Below are positions 26,857 through 38,337 of a stretch of 64,000 nt of DNA, piece by piece. The notes beneath the pieces were generated by a model that saw only the letters and a list, made by a program, of their open reading frames with translations, was not told the origin of the DNA and made no database searches. Origin of the DNA: Anaspis maculata (lineage: Eukaryota > Arthropoda > Insecta > Coleoptera > Scraptiidae); contig OX421964.1 in assembly GCA_949128115.1 (NCBI GenBank), forward strand, positions 20,546,892 to 20,610,891, given 5' to 3'. Position 1 is the stretch's first letter. Each line of letters opens with the position of its first letter. The position numbers and the translations under genes are program-made.

Positions 26857-27690
26857 TTGCAGGTAAATAGTCAACAAAACTATCGGGATCAAAAAATTGT
26901 TGGAAGAGCACCAGAAGTTGATGCAAAAATTATAGAAGGCCCAGAAGTAGTTCACTTGTTAACTTCAAAAAGTTCAATAGTCAACTTCAATGATTACGTT
27001 CAGAATGTATTTCTGCAATTTTTGAAAGATAGAAGTGAAAATGTTAGAGATTCGATATGGTTTGGGACAGATAAGCGGAATATTCCAAAAAATACGGTGA
27101 AAGCGAAAGTACGCGCATTACTCATCAGTGTCTTCATTCTCCACTGTATGCTTGTTCCTAATGCACGTGTAACTGCTCTTCGGGTACCTGGTAGCCTTAT
27201 AGGAATGACCTGATAAAAACGAAGGGACGGAATCCCAACCAATAAGGTAAAGCTCAGTTCTAAAATGCCCCAGGAAGTACCCTGGCAACATTTTTTGCAA
27301 AACTCCGACAATAATGCGGAACTGCTTGACTTGCTGACATCCTTGATTCGAGAAGTGCGCTACGGAGGAACAGTTCTCTGCAGCTCTTTTGGAGATGAAG
27401 TCATCACCCCACCATCACGTGCAAGAGCAAAGATACTTGCTTCTTGCAACCATGGAAGAAGTTGGCACGCGTCTCTTCGTGCATGTAGCAGACACTATTT
27501 AGCAAGGCCATAGGCGAGTCTTGGTTCGGGCGATCGGTATACAGACAGATGTTTCAGTGATCGCCACTTCTTGCGCCGAGGAGCTGAAAACCAAAGGCTT
27601 ACAAGAGCTTTGGGTACAGTTTAAAAGCTGGAGCTGATCACAAATACATTCCAGTTCATGAGATGGCATCAATCCTAAGAGGTGAAATGC
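26857..27690 (+). pseudogene. Frameshifted copy of a transposon-associated ORF with a HEEADTR/DTDV signature
   Basis: Three conserved blocks follow in order in different frames. Block one (26857-27213) includes EGPEVVHLL and VNFNDYVQNVF. Block two (27265-27510) includes WQHFLQNSDNNAELLDLL. Block three, after a one-base insertion near 27449, reads as HEEVGTRLFVHVAD, an internal TAG, then GHRRVLVRAIG and QTDVSVIATS and LQELWVQF. This order (FNDYA, WQxFL, HEEADTRxxxH, DTDVxVLA, LWxxFG) recurs in large multi-copy protein families of insects and cnidarians. The acidic HEEADTR and DTDV motifs resemble a PIN-like nuclease core, but that is inference. At least two frameshifts and one stop make it non-functional. 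The 3' part beyond about 27690 is not recognisable. Confidence 0.65.
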
Positions 27691-29639
27691 CTTTCCTCAG
27701 ATGTGATTCCCACGTTTCAATAAATTTATTAATTATCCATTTTTTGTGTTTCTGTGTTCTGTGTTTCTGTGTTTGTCTGTCCATCTAAATCTTCAGCATT
27801 GTTGGGTCTTCATGCTTCAACAGGAAACGGTCACATCTCTTCCTCTTCTACGGATACGACAAACCAAAACTTCATAAGCAATGCTTAAGTGTCCGCAGTT
27901 CATCAAAGCTTCCATAGCTTCATGCAACGGAGACATAGCGAAAGCCCGTGATGATATTTTCAAATGTTATAACAATATACAGCCCGTACACAGGTGTCCT
28001 GGAGTAAAAATGGGTTTCACAAAAATGTAGAAAAAAATGTTGACAAGGTCTTCTAGCAGAAGGATCGAGGAATCGAGAGATGCTTAAAAGAGGGCGCCAG
28101 CCATATATTTCGTACGTAAGAACTGGACGAGTTGCCATAACCTAGGGCCCGTTTCATAAAGCTACAAACGACAAATTACAAATGTATAACCTTGACGACC
28201 TATTGTTGCAACAATGGGTTACCAAGACTACACACTTGTGAACTGTCGTTTGTACTTTCATGAAATGGAAGTACAATATTTTCCATCGCCAGAGATCAGC
28301 CAGACTATCTTTTCTAGTATCATAGTCAACTTTAACATACATACGCCTTGTTGGTAAAACCATTCTCATTAGTGTGAAAATAAGTGGAACGCCTTTGAAT
28401 TTTCTAAAGCATTTTCTTTCTCAACCCATCGGAAAATTTTAGCCAAACTTAGCAATAGATGGTTAATCACTAACTGAACAATACTATTCATATTTGGTGA
28501 CTGAGAAAATAAGTACCAAAAATATTCACTGCCTTTCGGACTAAGAGGTTGAGAAGTTTGTAACCGTAATTGCAAAGCATTCAGTATAGGGCAAGCTCTT
28601 CGCATAAAGTTTTTTTGTACCGCGACTTGAATGATTTTTTCGCGCACACTATTGGTTCAGAAGCTTTTGGAAGGGTAAAACTCCGTTCAACATTTCCGGT
28701 TATACACTCGTGACCGCGGGATTCTTCTGATCGGTGGAGGGAGGGTCCACGGTGAGACCAGGTTTGAAGCCCTCACTAAGACAAACCATATCCAACTCTT
28801 CTCCAAATGGACAAAAGAGATCTGTAGCCTAATAATAGCCTCAGCTTATGAAAATAGACTCCATAGAGAGGTGTGGCCACCGCACGCACTGGCTCTCAAA
28901 TCTTAGATTGTAGAAACAAAAAAAAAGGAACAAACAAATCTCACTTGTCATCAAAATGACTTCAATGACACTTTAGTAACCCTACAATAACCCATAACAC
29001 TAACTTAATGTTGAATCTGGTCAAATCACAAGAAGAACTTTGAACCACGACAACCAGTCAAAATTAAATTTTTGTCCCGATGTAGAATCAGGTGTTCGTC
29101 GGAGAGTTGGGGTATTGGGACTTTTGAAATAATTAGGAGAGACTTATATTTTAGGCTTTAGGGTACAGTTTTGATAATTTAGCTATTTCAGCTTGCAATG
29201 TGGAGGTAGGACTAGGTTTAGGATCGAGCCATTATTTAATTAGATACTCTGACTTCTACATAGAGGTCAGTAGATTGATATTGTGTCACGCTCACCAGCT
29301 CTATCACTGAACAAGAAGAAGCGAAGTTCAACAAGGTGGTGTTCTGACACTAGATGAGTATCGGTCATGAAGCTCCAAATGGTGGAAAAATGATAGTAAG
29401 TATAATGGGTTGCCTATTTATCCAGGGGTAGAAGGGGTGGGGTTTGTTTCAAATGACACTTCGCGGTTGATCTTTGCCTACCTTTTTGTAACAACAAATT
29501 TTGACACTCAAAAAATGTCCGTTCTGTCATTTTGAAAAGTTATTTTGGAAAAAAGAAAAAATGAAGAGAGAAACGAAGGTGATCTCCCTCGACCTAAATT
29601 CAGTAAAGGAATTTAGGACATCCAATGGGATATGATGCT
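27691..29639. other. Intergenic DNA with one MITE
   Basis: Holds a TGTGTTTCTG low-complexity run near 27745-27778 and the MITE at 28145-28274. Nothing else recognised. Confidence 0.4.
28145..28274. mobile_element. 130-bp MITE
   Basis: GGGCCCGTTTCATAAAGCTA at the left and TACTTTCATGAAATGGAAGT at the right form imperfect inverted arms, extended by TACAAACGACA / TGTCGTTTGTA. Confidence 0.7.
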
Positions 29640-31001
29640 CAATTAGTACAATAGGTTGCGGGAACATAACGTCACCTAAGCACGCGCTATGGCAACGTTG
29701 TAATTATGTCTGACGTGGCAACAGCGCATTCCCGCGCTTCTCAGCTGCTTTTGTTTTGCGCCAGGAGCTGTTCTGGGTAGATCACTAGATGGAAAAAGTA
29801 CATACGTCAATCACGGCCCAGCTGGATCTACTTTCTTTGTCTAGCGATCTATACCGACGGCCGCAAGATGGCGAACAGTGCGGTCGTGAAGAAGCAGAGC
29901 TCCTCCAAAAATAATGAGATATGTGGCGTTTGTGCATATAAAACCGGAGTAAAGCGTGTACAATGTACAAGTTGTTTGTCATTTTACCATCGGAAATGTG
30001 TCGAGAAATTGACAAAAGTTGAAATATTATCCGACGACTCCGTTGTGTGCTGTGGAGGTGAAGATGAGGATCTTCAGGATTTGGACGAATCGTTCCTCTC
30101 CGCGGCGGCAAGCGATCATGTTGACGTTCCGGACGAATTGGCAAGCGCTAAAATGCATATTGGCTACCTGAAGCATATTTCACGAAATAAAAATCGCATA
30201 ATTTATGAATTACAAGAAAATAACTCATTGCTGAAAAAACTGCTCGAGAATAAAAGTGCCAAGTATGATAACACGGTAGGTGATAAGCGCCCGGAAGAAA
30301 AAACCAAATCCGATCCAAGAAAGGAGTCTGTTTACAAGCCAAATAAACCAACAACAAATCGTCCAGACAAGGCACAGGAGAATGGACGCAACAATCCTGA
30401 TAAGGCAAAGCCGGCAAAGACCCTTGACGACCCCAAGAGCGCGAAGACTAATGGTAAACTCGAGAAGAGGCGAGATGATTAGGTGGTGGTTGAGAAGCGG
30501 AAGAAGAGCAAGAAAAGGCCAAATGGTATTGTTGGAGAAGCGAAACAAGGTCAACAAACCCTCCAGGTGGCACCAAAGAAGGCTTTCGTTTTGGCATCAA
30601 GATTCGCGCCAGATACCACCGAGGAGAGCGTAGCAAATCTCTTGAAGGAAGAAATTCCCGAGGTAGAGTGCGAGAAGCTCAACTCTAAATATCCCCAGCA
30701 CTACAGCTCGTTCAAACTCACTGTAAATAGGCACAACTTTGACCGTGCCATGAACCCTAAGTTATGGCCCGAAGGATCCTACATATCGAGGTTTTTTCAT
30801 CGAAATATTGTATTGAAGGTGTATACCGACCACCAAGTGGGGACACCGATATATTTTTTAAATGAACTGTCAAAAATCTTGGAATATTGTACGATTAATT
30901 CTGAAGAGGTTCTGTTCTGCGGTGACTTGAACATTGATTTTTTGAAGCCATCTAGTCATGATACTTTGCTAATGGATCTATTAGAAGAGGTCTTCGATTG
31001 A
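29640..31001 (+). pseudogene. Non-LTR retrotransposon remnant: PHD-finger ORF1 fused by deletion to an ORF2 endonuclease fragment
   Basis: Coding begins at ATG 29868 and stays in one frame to 31001, broken only by a TAG at 30480-30482. Residues 19-62 carry a PHD-like pattern (C19, C22, C33, C36, H41, C44, C61, C62). Residues about 90-125 look like a coiled coil, followed by a Lys/Pro-rich linker. After the stop comes the ORF1 C-terminal domain (AFVLASRFAPDTTEES to WPEGSYISRFF). It then passes directly into an apurinic-endonuclease-like segment with the motif VLFCGDLNIDFL, normally inside ORF2. No reverse transcriptase follows. ORF1 with PHD plus coiled coil is known from CR1-group elements of insects (Daphne/Crack-like). 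Inferred: an internal deletion removed the ORF1/ORF2 junction and a 3' deletion removed the rest. The 5' boundary (about 29640) is a guess; the GC-richer 29700-29867 may be its promoter-bearing 5' UTR. Confidence 0.8.
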
Positions 31002-31409
31002 AACAAAATTTCATAATGTTTGTTTGCTTCATTTATGTACTATACATATACCTGTGCAGGTTTTTTTCAAATAGAAATAGTGATAGATTCCGAATGACCC
31101 AACAGTGGCGTGCAATAGGGTCACTTCGAGACTTTCTCATCAGGAAAATCCTTTATTCCAATACGCCACTGGTGAGTTCTTCGAAACTCAAAATATTCCA
31201 GAGAATCCAAAAACTCACTGGTCTTTGAATATCCTTGATAATTTTTGTTTCACTCCTATGTCCGTTTGCTTAACAAAAGTTGAAAAGTCGAGTTTGATAT
31301 AGAACAAATGAAGTTCTGACAGGTGTCAATTCAATGGTTTAGTTTCGACTGGTGGTCTGTCACAGGACAGTAACTTGATGCTTCAGTAGTGCATGCTTGG
31401 ATACGTTAC

Positions 31410-31660
31410 CAACTTACTTATTGAATTTTTCTTTCGAGGAAAAACATCTGATTGGAATGGCCGGCGCTTTCGCCGGACCCCGACCATATCGAGAAAGTGT
31501 GGGATGCGCTCCAAAGAAGGATATTGGATCGTGAATTGGATCAAAAAGCAAAGATTGAATAGCTATAAAATGCCAGACTATTCCAGGTGATCTCATCAAT
31601 AACGTCATCAGGACTCAGAAGTATGATGACGCTGATATCTTGATCCATGATAATATGCCT
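31410..31660 (+). pseudogene. Tc1-like transposase C-terminal remnant
   Basis: Reading across frames gives WPALSPDPDHIEKVWDALQR, the degraded counterpart of the Tc1/mariner block WPAxSPDLNPIExVWDxLxRRI that contains the last catalytic acidic residue. It is followed by stops and then by DLINNVIRTQK, matching the usual tail (IxxLIxSMxRR). The remainder of the transposase is absent upstream. It is short, frameshifted and stop-containing, so it is clearly dead. Confidence 0.7.
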
Positions 31661-32014
31661 CAAAGATGTCCCAAAAGGTGATGGAGAGTGAAGGCGGCCC
31701 TATCCATTATTTATTGTTATTCACAATTCATTCTTCATTGTTCGAGAATTATCATTTGATTTTGTCAATTATCATTAGTTTCTTGTGTTTTGTGGGTAAA
31801 ATCGTGAATGCATATCTTCACAGTAAATGCGTTATTCACGTTATCATAGCCCTTATTATTAGCAGTGATTTTTTTGTGCGCCAAGTCAAGCTTTTTGGAC
31901 TGAATCCAACCTGACCTGACCTGAGCTTAGCTGAGTTGAACTATAAAGAGGAACCTGCATTTTTTGCAAACTAATGATTGTGAATACCTAATAATGATGA
32001 ATCTAGTCGGTTAA

Positions 32015-32374
32015 GCTTCGTTCATAATGGCTGATAACTTTAACTTATTCCGTTACCGTAGAACTTCAACAGTTGAAAATCAATGTTTTTGTTCACAATA
32101 GGATGTTAACTTATGCCGTTATTGCCGTTTTGTCAAACTAGTCCAAGATTCGAGTTCTACCTCGAAGATCAAGGGGCTAGTACCAACTAATACTACTAGC
32201 TACTAGTCGTACTATTATACTACCAGTTACCAATACTATTCTCCCCGAAAACCTTCAAGTCTGTGTATATTTCATATTATAGACACTAGACCGTGATCCG
32301 TACTGTCAAGTTTACATCCTACATCCTACGGCATACGGCATGCGGCATAAGTTACCGGCCATTATGAACGAAAC
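32015..32374. mobile_element. 360-bp MITE with TTAA duplication
   Basis: Inverted ends GCTTCGTTCATAATGGC and GTTTCGTTCATAATGGC (from the other strand) are flanked by TTAA on both sides (32011-32014, 32375-32378), the piggyBac/Kolobok pattern. The interior is rich in ACTAGT-like and ACGGCAT-like short repeats. Confidence 0.7.
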
Positions 32375-32597
32375 TTAACGGTTTCATTACTAATCTTAAA
32401 CATTTTTTCAAGATTGACTTCTTTGACACACCCTCCGTTCTCACCCTGTATACGATGTCTAATATTAATATGTGAATGATGGTCTGACCCTGTGTGACAC
32501 CTTATAGCCAAAGGTATGTCCAATACCCTTGACAGACTGCACCCTGCGTTAAATGACGATTGCGAATTTGGGGGGTGACACACTGCAAATCGTAATG

Positions 32598-34104
32598 AGC
32601 CTATTAGTGGGGTTGGTAGCCATTCCTATACGGCATTTAATGATACAGAAAATTCCTTTTGCATGAGTGTTCTACAAGGCCTAACAAACGATATTAGAAG
32701 GAGAAGCACAAAAGCTTCCCCTTAGGGGGGCCGCAGGGGCCCCTGTCAAGTTGACGGTCCAAGGACTCCTACCAAACCATCTTTCAATTTCGTTGTATCA
32801 CTCAAATGGGGATGATGTGACTCCATTGTGAATCTCGATGGCATTGGTCGCCATGTCTCTACATCCTTCATGCTTGAAAAAATAATTTCTTCGGGAGGTC
32901 GGAAAAAATACTTTTTTATTTTTTATATATACAAGAGGACGCAAAGGTGCCATGTTTTGTGTCTTAACCTATTATATGGCATTCCCAAAATCCTATTATG
33001 AAGTCAATTTTTCAAATTCTCAATTTTGGGTTGATTGGTAGGCTAAGAATTAGGTATTTTTTATCATCCAGTCCAGACGTATTTTTTCAATGTCCAACTG
33101 GATGTTATTGAAATAATCGTCAGGGGTGGATAGACTGAACTATTCTCTGAACATTATGTTGAGGAAATGAATCCTAAACCGCGCTTGGAGAGCACACAAA
33201 TAATTTTTCTTTCGGTCGGTCGAATTGCGATGCCTACTACGCCCGGCGCCCGTCAGGTAGAACGCTGAGTATCGCCAGACTAAATTAGTATGAAAACAGC
33301 CCAAACGAGTTCAAAACTTGCGTGAAACACTCATATGTGGTTCGACATTCAATTCTGAGTCAGCACTCAGAGTTTCAGTCAGTTTTGAATTTGTTTAGGC
33401 TGTTTCCATACTGGTTTAGGCTGGCGATGCTCAGCGTTTTCCCTGACGGGCGTAGTAGGCATCACAATTCGACCGAACGAAAGAAAAATAATTTGTGTAC
33501 TCTCTATGAGCGGTTTAGAATTGATTTTCTCGATACAATGTTTAGAAAATGGTTCAGTCCATCCACCCTTGATGATGATTTCAATAACCTCCTGTTGGAC
33601 ATTGAAAAGTACGTCTGAACTAGATGTTAAAAAATACCTACTTCTTAGCCTACTAATTAGCCCAAAATTGAGAATTTGAAAAATTAACTTCTTAATAGGA
33701 TTTTGGGAATGCCAAATAACAGGTGAAGACAGAAGACATGCCAACTTCGCGTCCTTTTGCATGTATAAAAAATAAAAAAGTGATTTCTCTGACCTCCCGA
33801 AGAAATTATTTTTTCAAACATGAAGGATGAAAATGACATGGCGGCCAATGCCATCGAGATTCACAAAGGAGTCACATAGTCCCCATTTGAGTGATACAAC
33901 GAAATTGGAAGATGGTTTGGTTGGAGTTCTTGGACCGTCAACTTGACGGGGCCCCCTGCGGCCCCCCTAAGGGGAAGCTTTTGTGCTTCCCCTTCTAATA
34001 TCGTTCGATAGGCCTTGTAGAACACTCATGCAAAAGGAATTTTCTGTATCATCAAATGCCGTATAGTACCGTTTTTTAATGTGTACCGACCCCACTATAT
34101 GAGC
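32598..34104. mobile_element. 1.5 kb near-perfect palindrome (foldback)
   Basis: Arms of roughly 730 bp: AGTGGGGTYGGT, AAAATTCCTTTTGCATGAG, AGCACAAAAGCTTCCCC, GGACCGTCAACTTGAC and GACCTCCCGAAGAAATTA occur on one side and inverted on the other. The centre is near 33350. ORFs at 33322-33618 and 33379-33762 read the arm and centre and are not genes. Arms end at GAGCCTATTAGTGG and CACTATATGAGC; no clear target duplication was found. Confidence 0.8.
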
Positions 34105-34291
34105 TTGCGCCGTAGCGCATGAATAAACGTGGCGATCAATTTTCCCCAAAAATGTCAACGTCAAATTGTCGAATGGTCTGAAGTATTGGGCTATTATTGC
34201 CATTAACATCTATAATTACAATAATTATTTCATATTTTAGGTGAGATGTGAGGTGGGATTTAGCTTAGATTCCATTCAATCAAGAAAGCGT

Positions 34292-34343
34292 GTGTGAACA
34301 TTGCAAGCAATAACAAAATAATTATTGCTTGTAATGTTCACAC
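34292..34343. repeat. Compact 22-bp stem-loop
   Basis: GTGTGAACATTGCAAGCAAT plus AA pairs with its inverse across an 8-base loop; the only non-identity would be a G-U pair in RNA. Flanks do not extend the stem. Confidence 0.8.
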
Positions 34344-37300
34344 CACATTATACTGTCTTTATTTATTGCCAAAATATATGTTGAATTTGTATTGAGTCCA
34401 AAGAAATGGGGGAAACGAAGAATAAGAGTTTGATGATTTAGTCAACCTGATCAAAATCGCATAGTCCCATAGTCTAAGTAGTCTAACCAACTTTTAATTT
34501 CGCGCGGCCCTGGTTTCTGTGCGCAGCTAGCAAGTGGCAAGGCAACTGACAGATGCATGTTATAGTTCATCATGTTTGTATCTAGCACGTGGTCATAATA
34601 ACTTTTTTCAATTTCGCAACTGCTTTTGCGATTGGTATGGAATAAGAATAAGTATTCAAGAAAATGAACACTTATATAGGCACCTACCTATCCCACGGAC
34701 ACTTACGGAAAAACCTATCCCCTCATCAATAAATTTGAGTTTGCCAAAAATAGAGTGCCGCCAACCGATATCCAGCTACAAGTTCGCAATGTTCATATCA
34801 TCCAACTTTCGCCAACAGGCAGTCATTTCTTATGTAGAGCGAAAAGATTTTTCAATTTTTCGTATGTGCTCATACTTACGTGCACGCTACGGGCATTATA
34901 TACCTCTTTGTCTCGCGGATACTCACGGAAACCTATCTCCTCATCATTAAATTCGATTTTGCCCAAAAATAAAGTGCCGCCAATCGATATCGTGCTGCAC
35001 GATTGCAATGTTCGTATCATCCAAATTCCGCGAATAGGTGATCATTTCTCATGTAAAACGGGGAGTTTTTGATTTTTCGTACGTGCTTATACGTGCACGC
35101 TACGAGCATTATCTCATAATTTGGTACAAGAAATGTTGTTGCAAGAGGCAACACACAAAATCCAGTTCTTCCACATCAGAAATACGTGTTTGAAACTCTG
35201 AATGGCGTACTGAAATGACAGACTTGTTGACAGATATCGCGATTCATTGCAGAAACGCTGGCCAGTTGTATTGAAAAATCACGGCGATGATGCACGACCA
35301 CCGGCGATTATGATTACTCCTAGTTAATGATCATCAAGGTCCTAAATGACGTTCTAAATGATCATCAAGTAAATGACGACGTGACACACTAGTAATTTAT
35401 ATCGTAATTTACGCTTAATGATCATTGAGTTTCTAGTCTGTCAAGGGTATCATGAGTAAATCCATTTTTGAGATATTATACTTTTTTTTCAGCTTATTTT
35501 AGAATATCGATTGAAATGATATTAGAGATGTTTTCTGAGAATTGAATCAATTAGATTAATATTGACCACTATTTACATAACGAGTGATCGAATAAATTTC
35601 TCATCAAGTCGCCTGTGATTCCTGAAAATCTAGCGGAAGAACGTAGCCAGCAAGGAGACTAGAGGCCTACTTTGAGGAGAAACTTATTAGATCACTCTTT
35701 AGCTCGCGGATTGCTGGCAGCACCCCAGACTTTCAGCTATACCCTGTTTGCTCAAGATGAAAACTGAGACACTCTCTCTTGATTTTCAAAGTTCTTCTAA
35801 TATTCTAAGATCCCCACGGTGATCAGTAACGGATTCTAAAAACGAAGTTTGAAAAATTATGTTCATAGTGGCATATTTTTTTCTCTTGAGAAAACTGTGT
35901 ATAGCATATTTGATTTCTATTATTGACTATTGATCTATGTATACTTTCATCTTATGAACTCAATTGACGGTTCTTTGAGAAAAAAGCAACGTTACTTAAT
36001 GAATTGACATGCAAGGTGATCCCGAAAAGTTGGATAAAAAGAAGAATACTGTATAAGTAAGTATTATGGAATCTTTTTATGAAGCGCACAAAAAAAAATC
36101 CACTTCATTGTCAAAATTGTGAAGGGTCAAAGGGTGGTGGTCCTTCGAACCCTTCTAGTTCCTCATTCAAATATATTGTAGAAAATTGTTGAATTGAAAG
36201 CAATAAATTGATATCAACCACTGTTGGTTGTATATTGAGTTCCTGTTTTCTATACTATCTATATCTGATTAAGATATTCATCATATCTACACTTAATTAA
36301 GTTTTTATACACATTAATTCTTCAACTGTTCTATGTTTATTCACCTATTTGTATTGTATTCTTTGTTATTCAGCAGCTCAATGTGTTAAGAAGATGTTTT
36401 AATAAAAACTATATATACCGGGTGAGTAAGAAACTTCGAAAAATTTGTTTCTTCAAAAATGCCTCCAAGCCATCCCTCAACCGATGTAGAGCAAATTGCA
36501 CGGTTTTCCACCTACAAGAAATTTTTAGAGAAATTGGATTTTTTACATTTTGACTCACCTCTATAAGCAATGGAAATCTAGTAGTCTATCTTTTATCCAT
36601 AATTCTGTCACCAACAGTTTGCTGAAATCTCTCGAAATAACGAAACTACAAAATTTCGAAGGATAACTTTTTTGGCTCTTTATAACTTCGAAAATTGAAG
36701 TGAACTTTTCTTTCAGATTGAATGTTCCCTGAATTTGATTATTTTTTTTACCTTGAAAATAATTGATGTTTAATGTTCCAGTTCCTACTATAGTGCAAAT
36801 CCCTACTAACTCATTTGTTGCTTGAATAACAATTCCACAATTTTATTGTCCAATAATTCAAAACCACTCGTAAATTTCGCTATTGTTACACAGTAAATTG
36901 TGGAACGATTTTTCTTGCTACCTACACACATTGACTGTGACATGCGAGTGAAGCAAAGCAAGAGTCTCTGGTGTCGACGATCACCTTGAGAGTATCATGA
37001 GTTTGTTTTGGTCAAGATCTAGTTTTTTATCGAAAGAATTGGTTTTTCCAATTAAAAGTCCCAAAATGTCCAGGTACAAACAAAAACAAACATGTTTAAA
37101 AAAAAAGGCTACTTCAAAATGGAAAACTTGAACTGACATCATTCCAGTTTCCAAATCACCTTTCAAAACTTTCCTGTTGAAAATGCTTCAGACTCGGATC
37201 CTCCACAGACCCCAAAGGCTTCTGGCTAAGCTGACTTTTGGATTATAAGAAATAAATCCTACAAGAAGAATCTAGGAATGTTACATTGGTCGACTCATGG

Positions 37301-37689
37301 CGTCACATTTGAAATTAATCACGAAATTTTGGTCGTGCATTTGCTGTGTGCTCAAATGCAAAAAGAGAATGAATAATGTGTATTTAAACCAGATCCTCAA
37401 TAATCTGTAATTTTGTAATAGAACATAATGTACAGAGTTGAAGAACCAAGAACACTCAATGTATATAAGAACAAAAATCAACCAAAAAAATAGGTATATC
37501 AACTGAAATCAATTTTTAATTAGAAACTTGATTAGTAGTTTATAACCTGGGCAGATACTCGTACTTACGTAAAAACGTACCTATACGTAAACATTTCAAA
37601 TCTCGATGTTTTGTCAAGCGCATCGTTTCTGCTTCTGCATCAGTCTTGTGCCTCGAAACACAGCTCACCCGATAATTTGAAATCGCATT
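34344..37689. other. Intergenic AT-rich DNA with one tandem duplication
   Basis: Apart from the duplication at 34681-35115 nothing was recognised. Small frames on both strands show no domains. Confidence 0.4.
34681..35115. repeat. Tandem duplication, 220-bp unit
   Basis: ACTTACGGAAAAACCTATC (34701) recurs as ACTCACGGAAACCTATC (34921). Both units continue with AGTGCCGCCAA, GCAATGTTC and GTGCACGCTACG. Confidence 0.85.
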
Positions 37690-38337
37690 TTTTTACAATT
37701 AAATGTTTATTCAGAATATTTACATTGTAAAATTAACTATAAAAAGAAAATTTCTTCAAGCTCTCTACCGGCAGGAAGTGTACCCATAATCGAGGTTGCA
37801 TTTCCCCTTTGCAAAGTTAAACTGATAATTTGGATTAAATAACTTGTCGCTCTTCTTTCACCAGTTTGGTCTGTTATCCTCTTCCCTATTTCCTTTATCA
37901 ATGAAAGGCCCTCACATCCCCATACTCCGCTTGTTTCCAGAGCAATTGGAACAAAAATAAAACGTTCTTGTAAAAAATTGTAAAAGTTTTTCTTCCTTTC
38001 TTCGGCACATCTTGCTGCATGACCTGGGCGAATCTCAGATGATTTGAGATATGATGGTGCAAAAGTGTCACTACATGTAAAATCCCATACTAGTGGCTTT
38101 CCTCTTTTCCATGGAATTAAAGAAATTCCATCGGGCCGTTTACCGTCAACGTTCGAGCATCCCACTGGTTCCAATATCGAAGGCACACCAGCGGATCTTA
38201 AGGACCTTTTGATTATGTCGTTGATCGATGAATGACGACTAAAATTGTAATTCTTACGTATAATTACAAAAACGTGCGCGTAATTTTGAATTTTGATTGG
38301 TATTTTTATACTGTCTGACCAAGAAATAATATGTCAT
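37690..38337 (-). pseudogene. 3' ORF fragment of a retroelement, PD-(D/E)XK-like C-terminal domain
   Basis: On the minus strand an open frame runs from about 38337 (after a TGA) to the stop at 37737, with no credible ATG, so the 5' part is missing. From about 38245 it reads SRHSSINDIIKRSLRSAGVP, then EPVGCSNVDGKRPDG, GKPLVWDFTCSDTFAPSYL, a basic stretch, FIFVPIALETSGVWG, and ATSYLIQIISLTLQRGNA. This block order is common at the C-terminus of invertebrate reverse-transcriptase-type ORFs. RPDG followed by VWDFTC resembles a restriction-endonuclease-like fold (inference). After the stop come an AATAAA and an A-run near 37690, as expected of an RNA-derived 3' end. About 200 codons contain no stop, so the insertion may be relatively recent. 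Confidence 0.6.
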
